Below, one piece after another: positions 16,736 through 25,439 of a stretch of DNA of 64,000 nt. Within the stretch, counting starts at the first letter, position 1. The number at the start of each line of letters is the position of its first letter. A program made the translations under genes and the position numbers. The stretch is from NCBI GenBank assembly GCA_965214565.1, contig OZ243951.1, positions 2,666,001-2,730,000 on the forward strand, written 5' to 3'. The stretch is from VXYK01 sp965214565. Its GTDB lineage: Bacteria > Actinomycetota > Acidimicrobiia > Acidimicrobiales > Aldehydirespiratoraceae. The notes below the pieces were generated by a model. It was not told where the DNA came from. It ran no database searches and was given only the letters and a program-made list of their open reading frames with translations.

Positions 16736-18951
16736 ACGAGACCTCTGCACGACCGGGACGGCCGAAGCGCCGTTGGTTGGGCCTGATCGTGATCCTGATC
16801 CTAGTAATCGCTGCCGGAGGTGCCGTGGTCTGGTTCGTCGGCGATCAGACGCAGAGCGCGGACGCTCCGGTTGCAGCCATGCTGAACACCGATGTCATCG
16901 AAGTGCGCGACCTTTCTGAGACGACCACCATCTCGGGCACCCTGGCCTACGACGACGCCCGGGTCGTGGTCGCCCCGAGCGCTGGTGTCGTGGTGGAGGT
17001 CCCCGCGGAGGGGACGCGGCTGGAACGCGGAGCCCGACTGTTCGCCATCGACTCGATGGTCACCGATTCGCAGGTGACGCAGGCCGAACAGAGGATCGCG
17101 TCCGCGGAGGCGTCGGTGGCCAGCGCCCAGATCACGCTCGATGATCTTGAGTCCGGCGCTGGACCCGCCGATCTGGCCGCTGCAGAAGCATCCGTGGCCC
17201 AGGCCCGATTGATGCTCGACAACCTGACCGCCGCGCCTACCGAAGCGGAGTTGGGTGCGGCTCAAGCTGCGGTCGCGCGTGCGCAGGAGACTTACGATGA
17301 TCTGCTTGCTCCGCCTACCGAAGCGGAGTTGGGTGCGGCTCAAGCTGCGGTCGCGCGTGCGCAGGAGACTTACGATGATCTGCTTGCCGATCTGGACCCG
17401 ACCACTGTCGCGGAGACCGTCGCGGCAATCCAATTGGCAGAACAGCGGGTAGGTTCGACGAGGGCGACGCGGGACCTGTCCTTCGTCTCTCTGGAGATCA
17501 CCTGGGGCGAATACTGTGACTGGACCGACAGGGCGATCGCGTCGCTGTGCGGTGCTTCCGCTCAGAGCCGTCTGCCGCTGAGCGAGAGCCTAATGGTGGC
17601 TCTCACCGACGGCATCGCCGAGGCCCGGGCCGAGGCTGAGAAGTATGGGTCGCCGTCAACCGATGAAGACTGGGCGGACCTTTCCGAGCGACTGCTCAAT
17701 GCCAACTTGACCTACCTTGCCGATGTGACGGGCCACGAGTCGGCACTCGTCAGCTTCGACGCGGCAGAGGACGCCCACGCCGAGTTGTTGGCCGGTCCCT
17801 CCTCCGCTGACGTCGAGAGCGCGCTCGCCAACCTGGAGACTGCGCAGGACGCCCACGCCGAGTTGTTGGCCGGTCCCTCCTCCGCTGACGTCGAGAGCGC
17901 GTTCAACAACCTTCAATCGGCCAAGGAGCAGTTGCAGGACCTCCAGGACGGACCGGATGCCCTCGAGGTCGAACAGGCTCGCTCCAGCCTGCAGTCGGCG
18001 GAGACCAGGTTCAGTGATCTGCTCGCCGACCCCGGCACCGTGGAGCTGCTGCGGGCCCGCTCGAACCTGTTGTCGGCGGAGCTCGCCCTGGAGTCCGCAT
18101 CAGACGATTACGACGATCTGCTCGCCGGTGCCGACACGGCGTTCCTGTTCTACGGCGACGGGGCCGCATGGCGTTCCATGTCGGTCGACACGACACCTGG
18201 CCCGGACATTCAGTGGCTGGAGACCAACCTTGTCGCCCTTGACTACGGAGACCTCGAAGTGGACGAGGTGTTCGATTCCGAGACCGCCGATGCGGTCGTG
18301 GCATGGCAGCAAGACGTCGGAGTGACGGTCACCGGCGAGGTTCCACTGGGACAGGTGGTCTTCATTGCAGGACCGGCCCCGGTGAGCGCCTTGGCAGTCT
18401 CGAGGGGTGATGTGGTGAACGAGGGCGCTGTCCTCTACGAGCTGACCGCGGTGGAACTGGTGTCGAGCATTGTTGGACCAGACGGGGTCCAAGACCAGAC
18501 GGTCACCGCCCAACGCGTCACCGCCCGGCTCGACCTCGTCGACCAGGATCTGCTCGCACTGGGCACTGCAGTGACGATCGAGCTTCCCGACGATACCGAG
18601 GTGGCAGGCGAGGTGATTGAACTGGGTGCTGCCCCTGTGGTCGTTTCAGCGACCGAACAGAGCAGTGAATCGTCATATCTGGATGTGGTCATCGCCCCGC
18701 TGGAGTCGGTGGACCCGAATTGGACGGGGGCCACCGTTCAGGTTCGTTTCGCCACTGAGATCGCCCGGGCAGTCCTGAGTGTTCCTGTGAGCGCCCTGCT
18801 TGCTCTACAGGAGGGGGGCTACGCAGTTGAGATCGTCCAATCCGACGGAAGCGTCCGCCTCGTCGGGGTCGGCACCGGTCTGTTCGCCGATGGATTCCTG
18901 GAGGTCTCAGGCAACGGACTGGCCCCGGGCTTGGAGGTCGTGATCCCGTGA
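16732..18951 (+). CDS. HlyD/MacA-like efflux adaptor with peptidoglycan-binding domain
   Basis: 739 residues with one N-terminal membrane helix (~17-36). Then come a barrel-sandwich half (VVVEVPAEGTRLERGARLF), a very long alpha-helical hairpin (~105-445) made largely of ~26-residue coiled-coil units, a peptidoglycan-binding domain (WLETNLVALDY ... AVVAWQQDVGV, ~485-525) and the C-terminal barrel and membrane-proximal domains. Two pairs of exact 78-bp tandem repeats lie in the hairpin. It is the periplasm-facing adaptor for the ABC exporter encoded next. Family members handle antimicrobial compounds, peptides or lipids; the substrate here is unknown. Confidence 0.88.
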   Translation: MNETSARPGRPKRRWLGLIVILILVIAAGGAVVWFVGDQTQSADAPVAAMLNTDVIEVRDLSETTTISGTLAYDDARVVVAPSAGVVVEVPAEGTRLERGARLFAIDSMVTDSQVTQAEQRIASAEASVASAQITLDDLESGAGPADLAAAEASVAQARLMLDNLTAAPTEAELGAAQAAVARAQETYDDLLAPPTEAELGAAQAAVARAQETYDDLLADLDPTTVAETVAAIQLAEQRVGSTRATRDLSFVSLEITWGEYCDWTDRAIASLCGASAQSRLPLSESLMVALTDGIAEARAEAEKYGSPSTDEDWADLSERLLNANLTYLADVTGHESALVSFDAAEDAHAELLAGPSSADVESALANLETAQDAHAELLAGPSSADVESAFNNLQSAKEQLQDLQDGPDALEVEQARSSLQSAETRFSDLLADPGTVELLRARSNLLSAELALESASDDYDDLLAGADTAFLFYGDGAAWRSMSVDTTPGPDIQWLETNLVALDYGDLEVDEVFDSETADAVVAWQQDVGVTVTGEVPLGQVVFIAGPAPVSALAVSRGDVVNEGAVLYELTAVELVSSIVGPDGVQDQTVTAQRVTARLDLVDQDLLALGTAVTIELPDDTEVAGEVIELGAAPVVVSATEQSSESSYLDVVIAPLESVDPNWTGATVQVRFATEIARAVLSVPVSALLALQEGGYAVEIVQSDGSVRLVGVGTGLFADGFLEVSGNGLAPGLEVVIP
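17235..17387 (+). repeat. Exact 78-bp tandem repeat (26 residues), first pair
   Basis: Bases 17235-17309 recur without change at 17313-17387, a period of 78 bp that keeps the frame. Each copy encodes the coiled-coil unit starting PTEAELGAAQAA and ending YDDLLA. Full identity at third codon positions points to a recent duplication. Confidence 0.95.
17769..17901 (+). repeat. Exact 78-bp-period tandem repeat, second pair
   Basis: Bases 17769-17823 (55 bp) are identical to 17847-17901. The period is again 78 bp, or 26 residues. Each copy encodes DAHAELLAGPSSADVESA. The sequence differs from the first pair, so it is an independent duplication with the same unit length. Confidence 0.95.
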
Positions 18952-19652
18952 TCGCCGTCGAGGTGCATGCCCCGGCGTTGGAACTTCGGTCGGCTAGCAA
19001 GTCCTACCCGGGCACCCCGCCAGTGCTGGCGCTCGACGGGGTCAGCCTCAGCATCGATTCCGGCGAGATGGTCGGTGTGGTTGGTCCCTCTGGCTGCGGC
19101 AAGTCGACCATGCTCCACATGATGGGCACACTCGACCGGCCGAGCAGCGGCACGGTACTGATCGACGGGTTGGACACATCGGAGCTCTCAGAGCGGCACC
19201 TGTCCGCGATACGCGGGCGCAAGCTGGGATTCGTGTTCCAGCGCTTCTTCCTGTTGTCGGGCACCTCGGCTCTGGAGAACGTCGCTGGAGGACTGCTCTA
19301 TCTGGGGGTGACCCCCCGAGAACGAAGAGAACGGGCGGCGGCAGCCCTTGACCGGGTGGGCCTTGGAAACCGGATGTCCCACATTCCCTCGAAAATGTCC
19401 GGGGGTGAGCGGCAGAGGGTCGCAGTCGCCAGAGCTCTGGTGCACGACCCGGCGCTGATCCTGGCCGATGAGCCGACGGGAAACCTGGATTCCAGGGCCA
19501 GCGCCTCGATTATCGAACTGTTCGAGCAACTGCACGCCGAGGGGAGCACGATCGTCGTGGTCACCCACAACGATGAGATCGCTGGACATCTTCCCCGGGT
19601 GGTTCGACTGCTCGACGGGCGGGTGCAGTCCGATGAGAGGCGGACATGGTGA
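18948..19652 (+). CDS. MacB/LolD-type ABC exporter ATPase
   Basis: 234 residues from GTG at 18948, overlapping the adaptor stop (GTGA). Walker A GPSGCGKST (~47-55), Q-loop FQRFFLLSGTSALENV, signature MSGGERQRVAVARAL, Walker B ILADEPTGNLDS and H-loop VTHNDEIAGHLP. The signature motif and NLDS are those of the MacB/FtsE/LolD group, which drives mechanotransmission rather than ordinary transport. It partners the FtsX-type permease downstream. Confidence 0.93.
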   Translation: MIAVEVHAPALELRSASKSYPGTPPVLALDGVSLSIDSGEMVGVVGPSGCGKSTMLHMMGTLDRPSSGTVLIDGLDTSELSERHLSAIRGRKLGFVFQRFFLLSGTSALENVAGGLLYLGVTPRERRERAAAALDRVGLGNRMSHIPSKMSGGERQRVAVARALVHDPALILADEPTGNLDSRASASIIELFEQLHAEGSTIVVVTHNDEIAGHLPRVVRLLDGRVQSDERRTW

Positions 19653-20848
19653 GTTCGGGTGTCCAGCCGAGCCGTCTCCGGCCCCTTGATGTGCTTCGTG
19701 TCGGGTTTGCCGGGCTTCAGTCACGGAAGCTGCGTGCTGCCCTCTCGGCGCTGGGCATCGCCATCGGCATCGCTTCGCTCGTGGGCGTGCTGGGCCTCTC
19801 TGAGTCATCGAAGTCAGATCTGCTCGACAAGATCAACGCCTTGGGCACCAACCTGTTGCAGGTGACCCCATCCGCCGGTTTCGGTGCAGGCGATGCCACT
19901 CTTCCAGACGAGGCTGTGGCGATGATCGGACGGGTGGGGAGCGTGGAGGAGATCTCCTTCGTGTCCTCAGTCGACGCGGGCGTGTACCGCAGCGACTTCA
20001 TCCCGTCGGGTCGGACTGGCGGCATCTCGGTGGTGGGAAGCGACATGGCCCTGCTCGACACCCTCAACGGAGAGATCGCCCACGGCACGTTCCTCACCGA
20101 GGCAGCCCTCGAGTATCCGGCCGTGGTTCTGGGGTCGGTGACAGCGCAGCGGCTCGGAATCAGGGACCTGACCCACAGGCCGCGGGTGCTCATCGGCGAC
20201 CGTTGGGTGGAGGTGATGGGAATCTTGGAACCCTTCGCGCTTGCCCCCGACCTGGACCGGGCGGCCATTGTCGGGCATCAGGCGTCGATCGACTATTTCG
20301 ATGCTGACGGCGCAGCGACGACGGTCTATCTGCGAGTCGACGACGGGTGGATCGACATCACCCGCGACGTCATGCCCGCCACGGCCGATCCGGCGAACCC
20401 CGAAGAGGTGGAGGTGAGCCGCCCGTCGGACCTGCTGGAGGCACAGGAGGCCGCGGAGAGCCAGTTCGCGAACCTCTTCCTCGGCTTGGGTGCGGTGGCT
20501 CTGTTCGTCGGCGGGATCGGCATCGCCAACGTGATGGTGATCGGTGTGCTCGAGAGGCGCGGCGAGATCGGCCTGCGACGAGCGATCGGGGCTACCAGGG
20601 GTCACATCCTCGGCCAGTTCCTGGCTGAGTCGCTGCTGTTGTCTGCGGCGGGGGGTGCAGCCGGGGTGCTGCTCGGTGTTGCTGTCACCGCGGGGTATTC
20701 GGCGACTCAGGGATGGCGGGTGATCATTCCCGACATAGCGGTTTGGGGCGGTCTGGGCGCGGCGTTCGCGATCGGCGCACTGGCGGGGATCTATCCTGCG
20801 ATCCGGGCTTCCCGTCTGTCGCCCACCGAGGCGCTGCGCTACGAGTGA
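19646..20848 (+). CDS. MacB-like ABC permease (FtsX domain)
   Basis: 400 residues with the MacB layout: first helix (RKLRAALSALGIAIGIASLVG, ~25-50), a large extracytoplasmic MacB periplasmic-core domain (~55-270), then three C-terminal helices (LGLGAVALFVGGIGIANVMV, a middle helix after LLSAAGGAAGV and ALAGIYPAIRASRLSPTEALR). The tail motif PAIRASRLSPTEALR is diagnostic. It overlaps the ATPase gene by seven bases. With the adaptor and ATPase it makes a tripartite-like exporter in a probable monoderm. Confidence 0.93.
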   Translation: MVSSGVQPSRLRPLDVLRVGFAGLQSRKLRAALSALGIAIGIASLVGVLGLSESSKSDLLDKINALGTNLLQVTPSAGFGAGDATLPDEAVAMIGRVGSVEEISFVSSVDAGVYRSDFIPSGRTGGISVVGSDMALLDTLNGEIAHGTFLTEAALEYPAVVLGSVTAQRLGIRDLTHRPRVLIGDRWVEVMGILEPFALAPDLDRAAIVGHQASIDYFDADGAATTVYLRVDDGWIDITRDVMPATADPANPEEVEVSRPSDLLEAQEAAESQFANLFLGLGAVALFVGGIGIANVMVIGVLERRGEIGLRRAIGATRGHILGQFLAESLLLSAAGGAAGVLLGVAVTAGYSATQGWRVIIPDIAVWGGLGAAFAIGALAGIYPAIRASRLSPTEALRYE

Positions 20849-20947
20849 CCGCCACTGGCCAGGTTTCTGAAGAACCGAGCTAGCGTCATCCGCACGAATC
20901 CGGTACCCAACCGGTAGCGAACCGCAGACTACGACTGCACGACACCA

Positions 20948-21916
20948 ATGAGCCCGACGATTTACTCCGAGTGGTGGGCCAACCTCGCGGTCGATATTGG
21001 CGTGATCCTCTTGGCCCTCATACTGGATCGTGTTCTGACCGAACGTCCGGTCCGCATTCACCCGGTGGTGTTGATGGGACGAATGGTCAGCGGACTCGAG
21101 CGATTCGCACCAACGCGACCGTTCGCGGCGCTGATCTACGGTTCCGCAGGAGTCGCTCTAACCATCGGAGCCTGGGGAACACTGGCCTGGCTGGCGATTT
21201 ACGGGCTGGCCGAGTTGGGCACGCTCCCGTACCTGCTCGGCGGCGCCATCGTGTTGCGCGCAAGCTTCACGGTCCAGGGGCTCATCGCGGCCGGCGAGTC
21301 GACCCGACAGGCACTCGATAGCGGCGACCTGGAAGCGGCCCGAGCGGAACTACTCAGTCTGGTCAGCCGCGACCGTACAGCGTTGGGCCCGCCGCTGATC
21401 GCCGCTTCGGCGATTGAGTCGTTGGCAGAAAACACGACCGACAGTTACCTTGCACCCTGGCTGGTATTCGCCACTCTCGGCATACCCGGCGCTGTCGCCT
21501 ACCGCGCTGCCAATACGCTGGACAGCATGTGGGGCAAACGCGGTCGCTACGAGTATCTGGGTAAATGCGCTGCCCGGCTGGATGATCTGCTCAACTTGGT
21601 ACCCGCGAGGTTGAGCGCGTTGCTCATGCAACTCGCCGGCGCGCCACTCGGACTTCCGATACGTCAGAGTTGGCGAGTCATGCTGCGCGATCAACGGTCC
21701 ACCGAGAGCCCCAACGCCGGCTGGACGATGTCGGCGATGGCCGGTCTGCTCGGTCGGCGATTGGAGAAACCGGGCCACTACGACCTCGGAGCAGAGTTCT
21801 TGCGGCCAGGAGCGGCAGACATCGGTCGATGCAATCGAATAGTCACAGCCGCTGCACTGCTCGGCGTCATCGTGACACTCGGAGCACTCACGCTTCGCCA
21901 CTGGATCGCCGCATGA
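20948..21916 (+). CDS. cbiB: Adenosylcobinamide-phosphate synthase (CbiB/CobD)
   Basis: Membrane enzyme that attaches the aminopropanol arm to adenosylcobyric acid. 322 residues and several membrane helices. The family motifs HPVVLMGRM (~40-48), the ARAELLSLVSRD segment, IESLAENTTDS and YRAANTLDSMWG are all present. ATG at 20948 fits. The next gene starts within its stop (ATGA), so synthesis with the aminopropanol-phosphate enzyme is coupled. Confidence 0.94.
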   Translation: MSPTIYSEWWANLAVDIGVILLALILDRVLTERPVRIHPVVLMGRMVSGLERFAPTRPFAALIYGSAGVALTIGAWGTLAWLAIYGLAELGTLPYLLGGAIVLRASFTVQGLIAAGESTRQALDSGDLEAARAELLSLVSRDRTALGPPLIAASAIESLAENTTDSYLAPWLVFATLGIPGAVAYRAANTLDSMWGKRGRYEYLGKCAARLDDLLNLVPARLSALLMQLAGAPLGLPIRQSWRVMLRDQRSTESPNAGWTMSAMAGLLGRRLEKPGHYDLGAEFLRPGAADIGRCNRIVTAAALLGVIVTLGALTLRHWIAA

Positions 21917-23028
21917 GCGTTGTTCACGGAAGTCTCAGCATTGCCGAACTCCGGAAGCTCGGAGTGCTGGCGGAAACGGTGCTCGATTTCAGCTCGAACA
22001 TCAATCCGCTGGGGGCGTCCAAGTCGGTGAAGCGGGCTGCTGTCACGGCTGACCTGGTTGCTTACCCCGATCGAGACTGCCTCCTGTTGCGGGAGGCGCT
22101 CGCCGCACGGCTGCAACTGGATGTCGAGCAACTGCTGATCGGAAACGGCTCGACGGAGCTGATTCATCTGCTTGCCCGAGCCAGACTGCGGTCGAGCAGT
22201 CGATGCCTGATCTTCGAGCCGACCTTCGGAGAGTACGAAGCCGCGGTGACTCTTGCCGGTGCTCGAATTCATCGTCTGCGAGCCGCAGAAGCAGACTCGT
22301 TCCGCTGGTCAATCGACGTCGCGTTGAAGACCATCAGCGAAATGCAGCCGGATCTGGTGTTCATCTGCAATCCGAACAACCCGACCGGCGTATATCTGTC
22401 GCGCGAAGATGTGCAACGGATCCTTGCCGCTGTGGGTGAACGCGGACTGCTCCTTGTTGACGATGCCTACGCGTCGCTCATGCAACGGCGCTGGGATCCC
22501 GTATCCCTGCTGCCGAGCGACAACCTGGCCGTTCTTCGTTCGATGACGAAGGACCACGCGTTGGCAGGTGTTCGACTGGGCTACCTGATCGCCGCACCGT
22601 CGTTGCTTGAAGCTATGACGAGCTTGCAGCACACCTGGAGCGTCAATGCTGTCGCTCAGGCCGCCGGGCTGGCTGCCCTGAATGACGAGGAGCACGTCGC
22701 GGCGGCGCGTGATGTCATCGCGGTTGCGAAGGACTATCTCTACGAGCAGTTCGGTTCGATGGGCCTCGCGTTCGAGCCGTCGGCGGCGAACTTTCTGATC
22801 GTCGAGGTCGGCGATGCTCGTCGCGTCCGCACTGAGCTGCTTCACCGAGGCATCGCGGTTCGAGACTGCACATCCTTCGGACTGCCGCAGTACATCCGCA
22901 TAGCGGTGCGCCGGCAAGAAGAATGCGAGTACCTGATCAGAGCGCTTAAGAAGGTGATGGGCTGCTCGGCACCCAACCGAACAGCGCCGGGATCTGCCTG
23001 CGGTGAAAGCTCCGCTGAAGCCGTATAA
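21913..23028 (+). CDS. cobC: L-threonine-O-3-phosphate decarboxylase-like aminotransferase (CobC/CobD)
   Basis: Class I/II PLP fold related to histidinol-phosphate aminotransferase, 371 residues. In the cobalamin pathway it supplies (R)-1-amino-2-propanol O-2-phosphate. LDFSSNINPLGA at the N-terminus, ICNPNNPTG, and the PLP lysine region RSMTKDHALAGVRLGY are clear. ATG at 21913 was chosen from the ATGA overlap with cbiB; the longer frame from 21670 is inside cbiB. The context next to cbiB and cobQ supports decarboxylase over a histidine-pathway role. In the older numbering it is CobC of Pseudomonas denitrificans and CobD of Salmonella. Confidence 0.86.
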   Translation: MSVVHGSLSIAELRKLGVLAETVLDFSSNINPLGASKSVKRAAVTADLVAYPDRDCLLLREALAARLQLDVEQLLIGNGSTELIHLLARARLRSSSRCLIFEPTFGEYEAAVTLAGARIHRLRAAEADSFRWSIDVALKTISEMQPDLVFICNPNNPTGVYLSREDVQRILAAVGERGLLLVDDAYASLMQRRWDPVSLLPSDNLAVLRSMTKDHALAGVRLGYLIAAPSLLEAMTSLQHTWSVNAVAQAAGLAALNDEEHVAAARDVIAVAKDYLYEQFGSMGLAFEPSAANFLIVEVGDARRVRTELLHRGIAVRDCTSFGLPQYIRIAVRRQEECEYLIRALKKVMGCSAPNRTAPGSACGESSAEAV

Positions 23029-23058
23029 CGAGACGATGCGAACCGAGGTGATCAAGCG

Positions 23059-24591
23059 ATGAAGGAACCCGCGAGAGTGATCATGGTGCAGGGGACGTCG
23101 TCGCACGCCGGCAAGTCGATCGTGGCGGCAGCGTTGTGCCGGATCTTCGCGCAAGAGGGGTATCAGGTGGCTCCATTCAAGGCGCAGAACATGTCCCTCA
23201 ACTCATATGTCACACCAGACGGCGGCGAAATCGGCCGTTCACAGGCAGTCCAGGCTGCGGCGGCGATGGTCGAACCTCGCGTCGAGATGAACCCCGTCCT
23301 GTTGAAACCGGAGGCTGACGCTCGCTCACAGGTCGTGGTGATGGGGAGGCCGCAAACGACAAAGTCCGCGAGGGAATACTACGGGCTCACACAGCGGCTC
23401 TGGCCCGTGATCACGTCGGCATTGGATACGCTGCGCCGTGATTTCGACGTTGTGGTGATCGAGGGGGCCGGCAGCCCGGCCGAAATCAACTTGAAACAGT
23501 ACGACCTTGTCAACATGCGTGTGGCGAAGTACGCGGAGTCGCCGGTGGTTCTGGTTGGTGACATCGAACGCGGAGGGGTCTTCGCCCAGATTGTCGGCAC
23601 GATGATTCTGCTGGAACCCGAAGAGCGTGCACTGGTCACCGGGCACGTGATCAACAAGTTTCGCGGCGACCCCTCGCTGCTCACATCAGGACTGCACCTG
23701 CTCGAAGAACACTCGGGCGCGCCGGCCCTCGGTGTGCTGCCCTACTTCTTTGACATTCATGTCCCCGAAGAAGACACGCTAGGCCTTGAGCCGGCTGGCT
23801 CGAGCAACGAAGGCAACGAGGGAGTGCTCGTCGACGTCGCTGTCATGCGACTGCCCCACACCTCCAATTTCGACGACTTCGACCCGCTGCGCCACGAGCG
23901 GGGCGTGCGGGTCCGCTACGTCGACGACAGCGGCGAGTTCGGGCACCCCGACCTGGTCGTGGTTCCCGGCAGCAAGACAACCGTGCACGACCTCGGCTGG
24001 CTTCGCACGAACGGCTTGGCCGAGCAGATCATCGCAGCCCGCAAGTCGGGAACGCCGGTTGTCGGCATCTGTGCGGGATTCCAGATGCTGGGAAGCGAAC
24101 TTCGCGATCCGGACGGCGTCGAATCAACTCAGCCGAGTACTGCTGGTCTGGGTCTGCTGTCCACATCGACTGCCTTCTCAGCGGAGAAGGTCACACACCA
24201 GGTATCAGCGCGTGTCGTCGACGGGCACGGTCTGCTGGGCGGTTGTCGCAAGGCGGCGCTGACCGGCTACGAGATCCATATGGGTGTGCCCGACAAAGAC
24301 TCTCTGACCAGTCCGTTTGTCATTGAGTCACGTTCAGGCGCCAGCGTCAGTTCGGCGGACGGTGAACTCGATGACGAAGGGCTGACCCTCGGTACCTACA
24401 TGCACGGGCTGTTCCACAATCGCAACGTCAGGCGTTCGGTGCTCGAGTTCATCGCGGAACGCAAAGGCATCACCTTGCCGCCGGCCGGCAATGACGTCGA
24501 CCTCAACGTCGAGTTCGACAAGCTGGCCGCCCTTGTGCGAGAGAATGTGGATATGGACCATATTCGCCGCGCCATGGCTCCGCGCTCTTGA
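23059..24591 (+). CDS. cobQ: Cobyric acid synthase
   Basis: ATP- and glutamine-dependent amidation of adenosylcobyrinic a,c-diamide. 510 residues. The N-terminal MobB/BioD-like P-loop reads MVQGTSSHAGKSIV with MSLNSYVT. The C-terminal class I glutamine amidotransferase half has the nucleophile motif VVGICAGFQMLG (Cys ~337) and the His motif TYMHGLFHN. ATG at 23059, 30 bp after the decarboxylase stop. It closes a three-gene operon of late corrin steps. Confidence 0.96.
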   Translation: MKEPARVIMVQGTSSHAGKSIVAAALCRIFAQEGYQVAPFKAQNMSLNSYVTPDGGEIGRSQAVQAAAAMVEPRVEMNPVLLKPEADARSQVVVMGRPQTTKSAREYYGLTQRLWPVITSALDTLRRDFDVVVIEGAGSPAEINLKQYDLVNMRVAKYAESPVVLVGDIERGGVFAQIVGTMILLEPEERALVTGHVINKFRGDPSLLTSGLHLLEEHSGAPALGVLPYFFDIHVPEEDTLGLEPAGSSNEGNEGVLVDVAVMRLPHTSNFDDFDPLRHERGVRVRYVDDSGEFGHPDLVVVPGSKTTVHDLGWLRTNGLAEQIIAARKSGTPVVGICAGFQMLGSELRDPDGVESTQPSTAGLGLLSTSTAFSAEKVTHQVSARVVDGHGLLGGCRKAALTGYEIHMGVPDKDSLTSPFVIESRSGASVSSADGELDDEGLTLGTYMHGLFHNRNVRRSVLEFIAERKGITLPPAGNDVDLNVEFDKLAALVRENVDMDHIRRAMAPRS

Positions 24592-24774
24592 GCAATCTGC
24601 GGCCTGAGCACGATCAGCGGGCTGTCGGACTAACTGCTCCCGGCTAACGCAGCTGTTGTAAGCGATTCCTCATTCGCCGTTCTCTGAAGCGTTGGCACCT
24701 GAATGCCACGCCCACGAAGCCGCGTAAATCACTTCCCGCACTCGTTGCACAGCGGCCTGGTGTTCGGCTTCTTT

Positions 24775-25125
24775 ATGCGCCGCAGCGAGATCCGCATCGT
24801 CGACTTTAGTGACGTCGTCGGTTCTGAGGCTGCCCGTACTCGACCCGCCGTGATCGTCAGCAATGACGGTGCCAACTCCAGCGCCAGACGAGTGGGGCGC
24901 GGCGCGATCACTGTAGTACCGGTGACTTCCAACACTGCGCGGATCTACCCGTTCCAGGTCTTGTTGAGGTCGGTGGATACCGGGCTGAACATTGATTCGA
25001 AGGCGCAGGCTGAGCAAGTCAGGTCTGTCTCGGTCGAACGGATCGGCCGCATGATCGGGATCGTCGACTTCGAGAACATGGACCGACTCGACAACGCCCT
25101 GCGCCTCCACCTAGCCCTCGATTGA
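24775..25125 (+). CDS. MazF/PemK-like endoribonuclease toxin
   Basis: 116 residues. The N-terminus MRRSEIRIVDFSDVVGSE and TRPAVIVSNDGAN match the MazF/PemK core; GRGAITVVPVTSN, YPFQVLL and the segment SKAQAEQVRSVSVERIG complete it. MazF toxins cut mRNA or tRNA. ATG at 24775 follows family alignment; a frame from 24703 adds 24 unconserved residues. There is no convincing ribosome-binding site. No antitoxin gene was recognised between cobQ and this gene, so it may be an orphan, or the antitoxin may be too divergent or elsewhere. Confidence 0.85.
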   Translation: MRRSEIRIVDFSDVVGSEAARTRPAVIVSNDGANSSARRVGRGAITVVPVTSNTARIYPFQVLLRSVDTGLNIDSKAQAEQVRSVSVERIGRMIGIVDFENMDRLDNALRLHLALD

Positions 25126-25147
25126 TCCCCTCGTCCCTTTGTCGCCG

Positions 25148-25173
25148 TGGGTTGATGTGCGTGGATCAACCCA
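25148..25173 (+). terminator. Perfect 9-bp inverted repeat after the MazF-like gene
   Basis: TGGGTTGAT (25148-25156) and ATCAACCCA (25165-25173) pair perfectly around an 8-nt loop, 23 bp after the stop codon. There is no T-run. It may be a transcript end or an operator. Confidence 0.4.
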
Positions 25174-25439
25174 GGCACGAGTCGCTGGAATTGCTCTTTT
25201 CGAGGCTCAACCGGAACCGGATTGCAGCAGAGGAAGCGAGGCGACTCTGGGCGTTCGCCGCGTTTGTCATCCGCTGCGAGTTCGAGACGATTGAGCGTCG
25301 CTACGCTGAACGCTCCGGCGAGTACCCGTCAGAGGCGCTGAGCATGCGCCGTCTGGGTAGTAGCCGATCCGCGCGGGGCCGTCGTCGCGGGGCAGGTCAG
25401 CAGGTAAGGACTGTCGTATGTGTGCGCGCATACTCATAA
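25155..25439 (+). CDS. Hypothetical short protein (doubtful)
   Basis: About 94 residues. The first ~65 (MCVDQPRHESLELLFSRLN ... FETIERRYAER) look like an ordinary helical protein, after which the sequence becomes Arg/Ser-rich and poor. The frame starts inside the inverted repeat at 25148-25173 and its end overlaps the convergent metalloprotease gene by 43 bp. It may be the remnant of a longer gene. Not recognised. Confidence 0.3.
   Translation: MCVDQPRHESLELLFSRLNRNRIAAEEARRLWAFAAFVIRCEFETIERRYAERSGEYPSEALSMRRLGSSRSARGRRRGAGQQVRTVVCVRAYS

Noticed and set aside
20849..20947. Cobalamin riboswitch before cbiB
   Set aside because: Only 99 bp is available and the conserved core boxes are not convincingly present.
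24670..25110. 146-residue minus-strand frame across the MazF-like gene, considered as an antitoxin
   Set aside because: Most of it is antisense to the toxin and only its last ~33 residues look protein-like; no antitoxin family match.
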